Part shown: piece after piece, positions 42,765 through 51,717 of the stretch
Position numbering within the stretch: position 1 is the stretch's first letter
Layout: each line of letters opens with the position of its first letter
Made by a program: the position numbers and the translations under genes
Notes under the pieces: generated by a model
Seen by the model: only the letters and a program-made list of their open reading frames with translations
Database searches by the model: none
What the model was told of the DNA's origin: nothing
From: Singulisphaera acidiphila DSM 18658
GTDB lineage: Bacteria; Planctomycetota; Planctomycetia; Isosphaerales; Isosphaeraceae
Direction of reading: 5' to 3'
DNA length: 64,000 nucleotides
Assembly: GCF_000242455.2 (NCBI RefSeq)
Contig: NC_019892.1
Coordinates: forward strand, 5,022,001-5,086,000

Positions 42765-44348
42765 TCACGGGCCTGTCTTGATTGCAAGGTTCTCCCTCGG
42801 AGCCAAGGCGCGGGCCCCGTGGATCACCGCCACGTAATTGGACCCCGGCAGGCCGCGTCCCGACCCGTCAAGAAACACGCCGTTGGGGCTTTTCAGTCCA
42901 GCGGGGGGTGTGCCGGAGGCTGTCAGGCGGAAGTAAGCACGGGCATCGAGGCGGCGGGATGTCAGGGTCACCGTTTTCGCCGCGGGGTCGTAGACGGCAG
43001 AGGTGATCGGGATCGGCCGGGTGTGCAGTCTGGTGCGGCCTGCGGGACCCGATGGGACGAGCGTGTAGTTGCTCACGTCCTGGGCGTTTGCGGAGGACAT
43101 TGCGGCACTGAAGGTCAGCACCAGCTTGGTCGGTTGGTTGCGGAGGCTGGACCGCACCAGGCTCACGACGGTCGGCCGGGCACCGACAACGCCGACGGCT
43201 TCGAACGCCCCGATGTCGGGGGCGTTCCCCTGGGGTCGAGGCACGTTGCGTTGATCGGTGTTCACGCCGTTGATGGTGACGCTGGAATCGATGGCGGGGC
43301 TGCCGGGCAGCAAAGCCTGTGTGAAGGTGGGGCCGCCGTTGTCGGCCAGGGGGGCGAGCATGGCGTCGGTACGGGTCTGGTCGGTGGGGTTGAGGCTGAT
43401 GTCGGGGACGTCGAAAAAGATGTTATAGCCCAGAGAGTTGCCTGCGCCGCTGATGTCCATCGGGCCAATACTCGACTTGTTCCCGCTGACGATCGAGCTG
43501 AGAATGTTCATCGAACCGCTGTTGAAGATCCCGCCGCCTTCGCCGGAGCCTCGGTAGTCGGTGGTTGCGTTGCCGCTGATGGTCGAACTGATGATCGTCA
43601 GCGTGCCGCCGTTGTAAATCCCCCCGCCGGAGCCCATGGTCTTGTTTCCGCTGATGGTGGAGTTGGTGATCCCCATCAGGCCCCTGTTGTTGATGCCGCC
43701 GCCACTGCTCGTACCCATCGTGCCCGAGTCATTCCCGCTGATGGTGGAGCGGTGGATCGCCAGCGTGCTGCTTTGGCTGTTATAAATGCCGCCGCCAAAG
43801 AACGATGGCCCCCGGTTTCCGCTGATGGTGGAGTCGACGATGGTGAGGTAGCCGGAATCGACGTTGCTGATGCCGCCATACTCGCCGCGATTTCCGCTGA
43901 CGGTGCAGTTGCTGACCACCAACTCGCCGCTGTTGTTGATCCCCCCGCCCGCCGTCAGAGAAGTTCCCCCCGTGATCGTGAGTCCCGACAGGATGACGTC
44001 GGCCCCCTGGACGACCTCGAAGGTCGAGAACGGGGTTGAGGTCCAGACGTTGCGGGCGACCGTCAAGTCCTTCGCCCCCGGCCCCTGGATATTGATGGTG
44101 GTCGACAAGTCCGGCAATGCCGTTTCCAGGGTGATCGTCCCTCGGACGTCCTGAGCAAAGAGGATGGTGTCGGCCGCGGTGTCGGCGTTGGCCTGGGTGA
44201 TTGCCGCCCTCAGGGTGCCGGGGCCGTCATCCGCCAAGCTCGTGACGGTGATCGTCGCCGGCACCGCCCGTTCCTCCAGCCGCTCGAGGGTCCAAGCCCG
44301 GCGTCCGGTGCGGTTCCGGCGTGTGGGTGGAGAAACGGGAGAGAGCAT
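42765..44348 (-). CDS. Beta-helix surface protein with Ig-like C-terminal domain
   Basis: 527 residues. AAAGGGGA lies 5 bases before the ATG at 44348. The N-terminus RRAWTLERLEERAVPATITV is the planctomycete export motif, followed by SLADDGPGTLRAAITQANAD. A right-handed beta-helix of about 15 short repeats follows (e.g. NSTISGNKTMGSGGGIYNGG and similar 'STISGN...GGGIxN' units), then GPTFTQALLPGSPAID typical of the choice-of-anchor Q region. The C-terminal ~110 residues (LVLTFSAAMSSANAQDVSNY) look like an SbsA-type Ig-like domain. It probably acts in adhesion or polysaccharide binding. Confidence 0.88.
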   Translation of the reverse strand: MLSPVSPPTRRNRTGRRAWTLERLEERAVPATITVTSLADDGPGTLRAAITQANADTAADTILFAQDVRGTITLETALPDLSTTINIQGPGAKDLTVARNVWTSTPFSTFEVVQGADVILSGLTITGGTSLTAGGGINNSGELVVSNCTVSGNRGEYGGISNVDSGYLTIVDSTISGNRGPSFFGGGIYNSQSSTLAIHRSTISGNDSGTMGTSSGGGINNRGLMGITNSTISGNKTMGSGGGIYNGGTLTIISSTISGNATTDYRGSGEGGGIFNSGSMNILSSIVSGNKSSIGPMDISGAGNSLGYNIFFDVPDISLNPTDQTRTDAMLAPLADNGGPTFTQALLPGSPAIDSSVTINGVNTDQRNVPRPQGNAPDIGAFEAVGVVGARPTVVSLVRSSLRNQPTKLVLTFSAAMSSANAQDVSNYTLVPSGPAGRTRLHTRPIPITSAVYDPAAKTVTLTSRRLDARAYFRLTASGTPPAGLKSPNGVFLDGSGRGLPGSNYVAVIHGARALAPRENLAIKTGP

Positions 44349-45015
44349 GAGTGTCCCCTTTCTTGATCGGTAGGTTATTTGAGGAATGCTCAAATATACG
44401 CGATGGTCAGTCCCATGTCTCATCGAATTCGGAGATCGGATTGGGCGGAGCCGGGGAGGGGTGAGGGCGTAGCGGTGCCATTGATGCGTTGACGTCGGCA
44501 AAACAGCGCGATGTTGGAACGGCTCGGGCGGATGGCTGCCGCTGGTGGTGGGATGTGGCTTATTTGTGCATTATCTTGAGAGTGTTAGCGGATTTTATGG
44601 CGTTGTGAGCCGTTGTCGCCGGAGTGAGCGGGATCGTGGGGAATAATCGCGGTCGCGGTTGACCTGCTCGAACCAGGGGCGATCGGCATGCTGCCCTCGT
44701 CTCCGGCCTGGTGTATTACCTTGGGCCGTTCGGTGCCGACGCGGATGAGGGATGCCGGATACCCCGTTCCGTGAAGAATTGCGCAACGGGTCGCCGTACG
44801 CCGTCTTCCTTTTTTGGAAGCAAAAGAGACCGGTTCGGTTCCTGCCGATTGGTCGCCAGCGGCGCGGTCGATTGTCTTTGTGGATTTCACTTGAATGTTG
44901 GAATAAAGAATGTGATAGTCGCACGATTCTTGCGGAATTCAAATCTGATTAAAATGGCGAGGCGGCCCGGTCTCCGCCATGTTGTGGTCACGGCAGCCCA
45001 TTTCGAAGGAGATAG
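44349..45015. other. Promoter spacer between divergent genes, no gene seen
   Basis: About 670 bases, AT-richer than the flanks toward 44880-44960. It should contain promoters for the beta-helix surface protein (minus) and the metallopeptidase (plus). Open frames on both strands here lack start signals. No clear -10/-35 pair or hairpin was identified. Confidence 0.4.
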
Positions 45016-46158
45016 ATGATGCCTCGCGATGTCCTGTTGTCGGCAGAAGGACAGGAAGACCTCGAGCAACGAATCACGCAATCCAAAGGACGGGTCACGC
45101 ATCGGTTTGCCGGTGGCCTGCTCATTGCGAGGTTTCCTGATTCCGCCAGGTTCCAAGGCCTGGAAGCCGGCCTTACCTCTAGGGAGTTTGTCGGGCACAA
45201 GCCGGCCAACGCGAAAGAGAAGGTCTTGAAGCTCGTTGCGAAGGCCTGGGCCGCCAACATCAACTCGGGACCTGACCTCGCGCCCACCGCGGAAGAAGGG
45301 GTCGCCTGGACGGATCAGAACTTTACCGCGCCGGCGTTCAACACAGGCGCATTCGAAGCCGAACTGAGTCCGCTTGCTCCTGCCAACAATGGGGCCGTGG
45401 CGTTGTCGACCGGAACTCCGACCAGCCGATACATGGTCGGCTCCATTGCCTTGGGGCTTGTCATCGTTTCCGGCGATAAGTCGGCTCTCGCCTTCACCGA
45501 TGCGGAGAAGGAGAAGATCATCGAGCAAGTGCAGAGGGGGGCGAACTTCCTGGCCACCGCCGAACCCAGGGCCCAGGTCTCGTTCTCCTACGACATCCAG
45601 GATCTCCAGGTCACGACCGCCGAGGGGCCTTATCCCAATGCGAGCAACATTTACGAGCAATACGAGATGGGCTGGCGCGACGCGGCCTTGAGCAAGCTGG
45701 GGTATAGCCCCGGGCGTGTCGGCTATCGGGCTTATGCAAACGCCTTGATGGCCGATCAAGGGACGAAGTGGGGGTATGTGGCATTCTTCACGAAATACCA
45801 GTTACGTCACTTCGCCTACGCGGTCGATGAGAAGCTCGTGATGAACTACGCCAACGACAACTGGGGGCCCGACAACATCCACAGGGTTTTTGCGCACGAG
45901 TCCTGCCACATCTTCGGGGCGAGTGATGAGTATGGGAGCTGTGTCTGTGGAGAAATCGGCGGCGAGTTGAACGGCCCCAATAAGAACTGCGTGAATTGCC
46001 AAACGACCCAGGTCCCGTGCCTGATGAACGCCAATACCCTGCAATTTTGCAAGTGGACGAAAAAACAAATCGGTTGGGATGCCTCCCTCTTCCCGGCTCC
46101 CCCGGCGCCGGCTTCTGCAAAGAGCAAACCGGCAACGAAGCGGTCGAGGAGCCGGTGA
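45016..46158 (+). CDS. Zinc metallopeptidase with HExxH motif
   Basis: 380 residues. AAGGAG stands just before two adjacent ATGs (45016 and 45019). The catalytic site is VFAHESCHIFGASDEYG (HESCH at about 294-298, with Gly301 and an Asp/Glu pair), close to the metzincin HExxHxxGxxH/D pattern. Nearby cysteines in GSCVCG, NKNCVNCQ, VPCLMN and QFCKW may form disulfides or bind metal. The first ~80 residues (LLSAEGQEDLEQRI, GGLLIARFPD) resemble an inhibitor-like prodomain. No signal peptide is visible, though the cysteines suggest export. The C-terminus is a Pro/Ala/Lys-rich tail. The substrate is unknown. Confidence 0.75.
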   Translation: MMPRDVLLSAEGQEDLEQRITQSKGRVTHRFAGGLLIARFPDSARFQGLEAGLTSREFVGHKPANAKEKVLKLVAKAWAANINSGPDLAPTAEEGVAWTDQNFTAPAFNTGAFEAELSPLAPANNGAVALSTGTPTSRYMVGSIALGLVIVSGDKSALAFTDAEKEKIIEQVQRGANFLATAEPRAQVSFSYDIQDLQVTTAEGPYPNASNIYEQYEMGWRDAALSKLGYSPGRVGYRAYANALMADQGTKWGYVAFFTKYQLRHFAYAVDEKLVMNYANDNWGPDNIHRVFAHESCHIFGASDEYGSCVCGEIGGELNGPNKNCVNCQTTQVPCLMNANTLQFCKWTKKQIGWDASLFPAPPAPASAKSKPATKRSRSR

Positions 46159-46223
46159 TTTTGAAAAAAAGGGGGGTCGACAGGGAACTTGGACTTGCTG
46201 CGTATTGATACGCGGGGCAAGGG

Positions 46224-46532
46224 TCAGCCAGGCGGTTCGAAGCCGGGGGCATCCCAGGGGAGCCCCTCTTCAGCCGGTTCCTCTCTGCCCCTTGCCCGCA
46301 CCAGCGCCTTGGCGGCGAGCCGGGCCGAAGGGGGGAGTTCCTGGAGGAGTTTCGCGGGGATTGGCCCGCTGAACGCTTCAACCCCGGCCGGCAATCGTGC
46401 GATGTCTTCGGCGGTGAAACGCCCTTCGATCAGGTGCGGGGAAACTCGCGCGATCACGTTCCTGCCACGCAGGAGTTCGTCCGTCTCCCGGTACGCCTTC
46501 GGATCCGGAGCCACGATCAGAAAGTTTTGCAT
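46224..46532 (-). CDS. Small hypothetical protein
   Basis: 102 residues from the ATG at 46532 with GAGGGG 5 bases upstream. It begins MQNFLIVAPDPKAYRETDEL and contains LIEGRFTAEDIARLPAGVEA; there is no signal or membrane segment. No family is recognised. The C-terminus (RGREEPAEEGLPWDAPGFEP) looks disordered. It converges with the metallopeptidase gene. The well-placed ribosome site and regular codon use support a real gene. Confidence 0.55.
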   Translation of the reverse strand: MQNFLIVAPDPKAYRETDELLRGRNVIARVSPHLIEGRFTAEDIARLPAGVEAFSGPIPAKLLQELPPSARLAAKALVRARGREEPAEEGLPWDAPGFEPPG

Positions 46533-46834
46533 CGTTCCCCTCATTCGCTCGAAGACTCAGGCTGTCCGTCCCTCCCGCCCTATCCCGACCCCACCCGCTT
46601 GGTGTGTCGCCGTTCGTCCCCTTCTTCCCTCAATGATAGCAGGAACAGCAGGTTTCTGAAATCGTTCGCGAACGGGGGCCTCTCGCGAGATGATCCATCA
46701 CTGCAATGCCACCGCAGTGGATCGCGAAGACCTCGGCCAATTCGCACCGTCGGGCGACGATCCCGTCCTTGCGATCATGCAGCCGCAAACGCTCCGCCGG
46801 ATGAGCTTGGGAGCAACGGGGCTCATTGGGGCCG
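46533..46834. other. Spacer without a supported gene
   Basis: About 300 bases with no convincing frame; it ends where the duplicated peroxidase fragment begins at about 46835. Confidence 0.35.
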
Positions 46835-46997
46835 TGATGGGGAGGCCGATGGATTCGGGGCGAAACCGTCGGCCGGGAGGACCGGGGCGCGTTCGAATGA
46901 CTCGGGGATCGTGCCGGTCAGGCTTCCGAGAAAGGTCACGAGGCTTTCGACCTCGGAGTCGGAGAGCTTGGCGTTGAGCTGGACCTGCGCCATGATC
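46835..46997 (-). pseudogene. Duplicated 3' end of the di-haem peroxidase gene
   Basis: About 160 bases almost identical to 53145-53310, the 3' end of the intact gene 6.3 kb further on. On the minus strand it reads MAQVQLNAKLSDSEVESLVT and ends in a Pro/Ser-rich tail like the parent. No haem motif, start or ribosome site is included, so it is not expressed as an enzyme. It marks one end of a segmental duplication. Confidence 0.85.
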
Positions 46998-47092
46998 CCA
47001 TATCTTCACCGGGCCGCCATGCTGGGTCGAGCGACGGCCCCTTGGGGGCTGCTACCCTACCGCCAAATTCGTGAAGCCATGCGCGTGTATTT

Positions 47093-47150
47093 GTAGTCCC
47101 GGTGGGGCGGCCGTTTTTAGCCAGGGGTGAAACCCTTGGAGAAGATTCGA
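47093..47150 (+). repeat. AGCCCCGGAGGGGC-type intergenic repeat, diverged copy
   Basis: Reads TGTAGTCCCGGTGGGGCGGC then TAGCCAGGGGTGAAACCCTT, the same order of blocks as the copies at 57663-57707 and 11711-11765. It lies between the peroxidase fragment and the membrane-protein gene. Confidence 0.6.
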
Positions 47151-47206
47151 CATCCTTGGGTTTCGCGATTGATTTGGCGGAGGTCATCGCCGCGCCGACT
47201 TGCCGG

Positions 47207-47821
47207 TTACGGCGTTTCGTCCTTGAAGCTCGCAAGCATCGCCTCGAGTTCCTGGCGTCGTGGCACCAGCTCGGAGCGGACGGCGTATTGGTTGAGTCCG
47301 TAAATGCCGGCGAAAATCACCAGTTCCACGAGGACCAACCCCGCCATGATGAGAGCCGTCCACCAACCGCCCGCCCGCGCCTGCCAGGCGACCTGGGCGA
47401 AGAAGGCCAGGATTGCAAGAGCAGGGGGGAGCAGGTACCACCAGAGCAGATGACGGAGCAGCCAAATCTGATGCTCCACCTGCGCGATGGAACGCTCGAC
47501 ACGCTGACGAAGCGGTTCGCCCGGCTCAGGCGGCTGCCGTGGATGACGCATCCGGTCCACCAGCATGTACCCGGCAATCCAGACCAGCGCCGGCACCATC
47601 AAATACCATGTCCAGGGCAAAGAGAGCTTCATTCCCAGGTAAAACCACAAGGGTGTCATCAGAAGAGCGATGACCACTTCACGAAGGTCGCGACGGAAGA
47701 TGATGGCGGTGAAAGACTGCTCGTTGCGTTGCACCTCTTTGAGGAGTCGTTCGGCATCGATCGTCAGGCGGGTTTGCGACGATTGCGTCTGCCAGACTTT
47801 TTGGAAGTCATCAAAATTCAT
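47207..47821 (-). CDS. Four-helix membrane protein coupled to an ECF sigma factor
   Basis: 204 residues. The first ~50 are soluble (MNFDDFQKVWQTQSSQTRLT, AERLLKEVQRNEQSF), followed by membrane helices near 47-65, 67-88, 120-145 and 150-175, and a short basic-acidic tail (RRQELEAMLASFKDETP). Its start lies inside the 3' end of the sigma gene (11-base overlap), a hallmark of sigma/anti-sigma pairs, so it is a probable anti-sigma or signal-transducing partner. No known anti-sigma motif (zinc finger or RskA-like) was recognised. A truncated duplicate is at 38516-38903. Confidence 0.75.
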   Translation of the reverse strand: MNFDDFQKVWQTQSSQTRLTIDAERLLKEVQRNEQSFTAIIFRRDLREVVIALLMTPLWFYLGMKLSLPWTWYLMVPALVWIAGYMLVDRMRHPRQPPEPGEPLRQRVERSIAQVEHQIWLLRHLLWWYLLPPALAILAFFAQVAWQARAGGWWTALIMAGLVLVELVIFAGIYGLNQYAVRSELVPRRQELEAMLASFKDETP

Positions 47822-48341
47822 AAGACTCCCCTTTCATGAGTTCGCCCAAAGCTTTTTTCGCTCGATTTAGCTTCACGCCCACGTTGCTTTCGGAGATGCC
47901 CAGCACCTCGGCCATCTGCCGGTAGCTCAAGTCGTCCAGGTAGAGCAGGACCAGGGCCGCCTCGGTTTTGGCCAGTTGGCGAATTGCGGCATAGAGTCGT
48001 TCGACCGCTTCGCGCTGAACCAGTTGCTGGGCGCTGTCCAACCCGGCGGAGACGGGCAGGTCTTCCACGACAAGAACCGGTTTTTGGCGTGCTCGTCGTC
48101 GGTGTTCCTTGCGGTGCCAGCCGAGCGCGGTGTTGATCGCCACGCGGTAGAACCAGGTGGATGCGCTGGCCCTCCCCTGGAACTGTGGCAAGGAGCACCA
48201 AACCTGGAGCAGGATTTCCTGGACCAAGTCCTGGCAGTCCTCGGTCGTGAGCGTGTAGGCGCGGGCCACCTTCAGGACGGCGCCGTTGTGCTCAACGAGC
48301 CAGCTCTTGAACAGGGACTCTAAATTTTCATCATCGACCAA
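47811..48341 (-). CDS. ECF-family RNA polymerase sigma factor
   Basis: 176 residues from a TTG start at 48341 with AGGAG 7 bases upstream. Region 2 is visible as TTEDCQDLVQEILLQVWCSL and GRASASTWFYRVAINTALGW. Region 4 is LAKTEAALVLLYLDDLSYRQ followed by MAEVLGISESNVGVKLNRAK. It belongs to the general SigE/RpoE-like ECF type rather than the planctomycete kinase-linked type. The downstream overlapping gene for a membrane protein is its likely regulator. The rare start codon may keep expression low. Confidence 0.92.
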   Translation of the reverse strand: MVDDENLESLFKSWLVEHNGAVLKVARAYTLTTEDCQDLVQEILLQVWCSLPQFQGRASASTWFYRVAINTALGWHRKEHRRRARQKPVLVVEDLPVSAGLDSAQQLVQREAVERLYAAIRQLAKTEAALVLLYLDDLSYRQMAEVLGISESNVGVKLNRAKKALGELMKGESYEF

Positions 48342-48645
48342 TTCGGAGCTCCTTTCCCCGAAGTATTGGTAGCCTGAAGCGCCCTTTATTTACAAGAATG
48401 ATGCGCCGGCCCCACTGCTGGCGCAAGGGAGAGTGGACCCTCGGATTTGGGACCACCCGGCAAATGATCCTCGACGAGGTTTAAACCGAGGGCAACGCAG
48501 AGTCCGAATCCGCAAGAAGTATGCTTCCGCCTTCAATGCGGCCAAGCAGTCGAAGACGATTGCCGAGTTGACGATAAGCAATTCGAGGTCCACCCGGTCC
48601 AGATCGGCCGGTATCTCAACAAAGCATTTCGTAGGGTATTGAGGC
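48342..48645. other. Promoter spacer
   Basis: About 300 bases between the divergent sigma factor and the 101-residue gene. One plus-strand frame reads NDPRRGLNRGQRRVRIRKKY but has no start. A duplicated block shared with the 52.5-kb region begins only about 15 bases before the 101-residue gene. No promoter was identified. Confidence 0.35.
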
Positions 48646-48951
48646 ATGGATACTGAAGCAGCGAAGGTGAAGGCAGCCCAGATTTTGGCGGACCTGGGAA
48701 TGGCTTCCGTCCCGGGCGATTGGCGTGGCTGTGACGCCATCTGGCCAGCCCTTGAAGAAATGGCCAACGAGGGTTCTACGGTGTTGGTCAAGATCGACGG
48801 CGAGCGGGTGGGCGAGGACGATAATGGGCGGTACACCGTTGTCGTGTCCGGCGGCCCGCTCGGCGAAAATTACTTTCATATGGATGCTACAACCCTTGAA
48901 GAGGGTCTGGCGAAGGCGATCCCCCACTTTGCGCAGGCACGCTGGAAGTAA
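48646..48951 (+). CDS. Duplicated 101-residue hypothetical, copy 1
   Basis: 101 residues: MDTEAAKVKAAQILADLGMA, then VPGDWRGCDAIWPALEEMAN, VLVKIDGERVGEDDNGRYTV and GLAKAIPHFAQARWK. No recognised domain, signal or membrane helix. It is about 90% identical to 52554-52859, and most differences are conservative, which suggests both copies are under selection. The predicted fold mixes helices at both ends and a central beta sheet, like many small immunity proteins; this is only a structural impression. No toxin gene was seen nearby. Confidence 0.7.
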   Translation: MDTEAAKVKAAQILADLGMASVPGDWRGCDAIWPALEEMANEGSTVLVKIDGERVGEDDNGRYTVVVSGGPLGENYFHMDATTLEEGLAKAIPHFAQARWK

Positions 48952-50055
48952 TCGGACGTAGCCATTGGTCTTCAATGGAGAAACGGTTTTCGCCGGCTCG
49001 GACGAAGGCGATTGTGATGCCTGATCTTGGGTACGGTAGGTCATATCGTGGGCCGGTTCCGTGCGGGTCTATGGCTGGTGTGGTCACATCACCGCCATCT
49101 TCCCGGTTGGGTCGGCCTTCGTTGATTCAGGGATTCAACGCCCGTGAGGCGTCGGAGAGCCCTCGCCATGACGCGATTGCGGGACGAAGTCGAGGTCTGT
49201 GCTACAGCATTGGAAGTCGGCATATGAGATGTTGCTGATGTTGTTGCGTGGTCCGACGCTCAGATTCTCCGCGAAGATCCACCACTCGGGACGTTATGCG
49301 AGGTGTCGCTGGCGCACGATCGTTACCGGCAAGATGTCGTGCGCATGTTGCGAGAGTGCCCCGGGTAGCCGGACAAGTCCAACGTCTGCCGGCTCCTTGT
49401 CAGGCTGGCCAACAATCGACTGAAGGACGACATGGAGCGTGTCGATCAGCTTGCTTCGACGCTCTATTCAGATGGCCGTCGCCGACAAGATCGAGGATTC
49501 GCACTTGAGGGAGGTCGTATGGTAGGCATGGGATGCCCTCTATCTCGGAGCGATCCAGGAATCTCGGGAGCAGGTCGTCGGGCAGATGGTGGACGCACTT
49601 GATCGAGTCGCCACCAACGCAGCGATCACTTGGTCATGCGGGATCGGAGTTCGGTGAGTCGACTGGCCTCGACCTGCGGTGTCGCCCTGTCAAGGGACTC
49701 CACCTCCCGTCTCACGGCTGACCAATCCGTGGCCGCGCCTACCGACAGACATCGTCGGACAGCCGAATGCAGGAAGCCCCGGAAAATGCGGTCTCTTGGC
49801 ACCACCCAGTGAATCGCGGTTGGAGATGCCGGCAATGGGTTTTTAGTGATTTATAGACATCATTGATTTTAGCCATTGCCGAATCGAGGCGGCTCTTTTT
49901 TTTGCAATCCAATCTCCGCTGTCCAAGGCCGTCATCCTCGCCGACGAAGTCGTCTTTGGAAAGACAATCGAGGCAGGTATACTCGAAAGGACGCGTGAGC
50001 GACGCGATGCCGAGAGTGGGTGACCACCGAGAAGCTGGCGGGAAGGAGTTTGTCG
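48952..50055. other. Long degenerate spacer
   Basis: About 1.1 kb with no intact gene. Positions 49055-49120 carry a copy of the ACCGCCATCxTCCCGG repeat. A gene remnant is listed separately at 49240-49625. Sequence from 49640 to 50055 shows no coding frame; a T-rich stretch lies near 49880-49905. Confidence 0.4.
49240..49625 (+). pseudogene. Degraded coding sequence of unknown family
   Basis: Protein-like segments occur in changing frames: TLCEVSLAHDRYRQDVVRML then a stop; LLVRLANNRLKDDMERVDQL further on in a shifted frame; and AWDALYLGAIQESREQVVGQ after another stop. Together they look like one helical protein broken by at least two frameshifts and two stop codons. The family was not identified and the boundaries are approximate. 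Confidence 0.35.
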
Positions 50056-50472
50056 ATGTCTGAGGAGTCTGTCGTCCGCGACCTCTTCGACCGATGGGAA
50101 CAGGTGTGGCATGAGGGCCGGTACGACCTGGTCGCCGAATGCGTGGCGCAGGTCTATACCCGGCACGACGAATCGGGCACTCGGCGGGTGATGCCGGAGG
50201 AATACGCGGCGGAGATTGCCGCCGGCCAGCGGGAGCGGCCGAACACACGCTTCGTCGTGTACGACCATGGAATCGTCGGCGACCGCGCGTGGTTCCGTTT
50301 TACGCGGATGTGGACCGACCCGAGCACCGGCGAGACTCGCACTCAGGCGGGCATGCAACTCTACCGGGTCGAGGGAGGCAAACTCGCGGAGACCTGGCTC
50401 TCGCTGCACAAGCCGGGCTCGGCATGGCCCGACGCCACCGGGCAGGAGCACTGGACGAGCAAACGCGCATAA
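50056..50472 (+). CDS. SnoaL-like (NTF2-fold) protein
   Basis: 138 residues from the ATG at 50056 with GGAAGGAG 7 bases upstream. The pattern ESVVRDLFDRWEQVWHEGRY, YAAEIAAGQRERPNTRFVVY and MQLYRVEGGKLAETWLSLHK matches the SnoaL/NTF2 superfamily of small cone-shaped barrels (polyketide cyclases, isomerases, or ligand-binding proteins). The aspartate and histidine positions of a pocket (YTRHDESG) are present. No biosynthetic neighbours are nearby, so the ligand is unknown. Confidence 0.85.
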   Translation: MSEESVVRDLFDRWEQVWHEGRYDLVAECVAQVYTRHDESGTRRVMPEEYAAEIAAGQRERPNTRFVVYDHGIVGDRAWFRFTRMWTDPSTGETRTQAGMQLYRVEGGKLAETWLSLHKPGSAWPDATGQEHWTSKRA

Positions 50473-50725
50473 ACCAGCGAGTGATCGGCGTAAGCCTCCG
50501 GGATTTCCAAAGGGGCGCTTGCGCCGGCACTGGCTTCGGTCGCTGCTTGGCCGACAGCCGATCATGGCTTCATCGTGACGGCCCATCCAAGGTCCTGACT
50601 TTGAGAGGAGCGTCGCCTCCTCCAGCGTCCGGGACAACACGCTGCACAAGGAGCGTTGAACTCCCCCGCTGCACTGCTTGACCCCCTTCGGTGATCGCAC
50701 AACCCGGTCTTGCCGAGAGCCGAAG

Positions 50726-51319
50726 TCAGGCGACTGACTCCTGGCCATCACCCGGTCCCCCAGTCTGAGGAGCAGTGGCAGGCGGAGCGGCCTGGGCGTC
50801 ATTGGCCGGTTCACGCCGCGACGCGAAATAGCAGGCAACCCAGCCACCGACGAACGCCCAGAGCAAGGCTTCCAGCGCCTCGCCGATCCGCATGTACTCG
50901 GGGATGTTCGGAGGCTGCACTCCGCCAAATCCGCCGCCTGTTTCCGCCGCTCCCACGATCCCGACGGGTACGCTTTGGAAACCGGCAGCGGGGCTGCCTT
51001 GAGGGACACGTTGGAGGACATCTGCAAGATAGGTGAAGAGATTCGGGGCCAGCAGATACGGCCCGACTCTCTCGCCAAGCCAAGGGGCGTAGATCAGGAG
51101 CAGGTAGCTCCAGCCGAGGGTTGCGAAACCCGACCAGTAGATCCGCCGCATGCCTCGCTCGAAAGCGACTCCGAGAAGCGAGCAGATCATCACGAAAAAG
51201 GTGATCGAGGTCATCGCCCCGGCCCACTGCGCAGAGCCGCTATGGATCGCGGCGAGCCCGACGGCGACGACCGCCACGACGAGGACGATATGGCCGATGG
51301 TGATCCGGGGGCGTTTCAT
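50726..51319 (-). CDS. Membrane hypothetical protein
   Basis: 197 residues. AGGGAA stands 6 bases before the ATG. Membrane helices are near 8-25 (TIGHIVLVVAVVAVGLAAI), 33-52 (AMTSITFFVMICSLLGVAF), 62-80 and 145-165 (ALEALLWAFVGGWVACYFA); the loop before the last helix is Gly/Pro-rich, and the C-terminal tail is Pro/Ala-rich and probably cytoplasmic. This layout is common among planctomycete membrane proteins without assigned function. Confidence 0.7.
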   Translation of the reverse strand: MKRPRITIGHIVLVVAVVAVGLAAIHSGSAQWAGAMTSITFFVMICSLLGVAFERGMRRIYWSGFATLGWSYLLLIYAPWLGERVGPYLLAPNLFTYLADVLQRVPQGSPAAGFQSVPVGIVGAAETGGGFGGVQPPNIPEYMRIGEALEALLWAFVGGWVACYFASRREPANDAQAAPPATAPQTGGPGDGQESVA

Positions 51320-51717
51320 GCGAGTTCCCTGGGGTTTTGGAGCCTGGAAAAGCCCGCCTCACCGCGTGCCGCCGAGATTCGGTAAGCCTTGCGATTATCC
51401 GCCCTGGCTAGCTGATGGGCAAGCATGTTCACCGGGGCATTTCGGGTGTCCCTCAACTCGGTCCGTCACACCCCTTGAATGCTCCAGCAGGTAGCCTCCA
51501 CGTCTCGCCAGGTTCCCGGAAGAACATCTCTGCCGTGAACGCATCGGGCGACATGGCGAGCGCCCGCAGTTCTGAAGGCTTGTTGGATTGGTCCTCCTGG
51601 CCGCAAGCTCTCAGTCGAGTCACAGACAACACCTTGTCCTGGTCATCTGTCAAACCCGGAGGGCGTACCTACCGGGTGACCTGGGAGCGACGATTATCGG
51701 CTGATGTCACCTGGCAT
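51320..51717. other. Spacer with a possible GNAT N-terminal remnant
   Basis: About 400 bases. On the minus strand around 51455-51590 one frame reads PSELRALAMSPDAFTAEMFF, similar to the opening of some GNAT acetyltransferases ('LRALAxSPDAF'), without the catalytic part. No other gene is supported. Confidence 0.35.

Noticed and set aside
49843..51078. A 411-residue minus-strand protein
   Set aside because: It spans the SnoaL-like gene in antisense and a spacer, lacks a ribosome site and shows no family resemblance.
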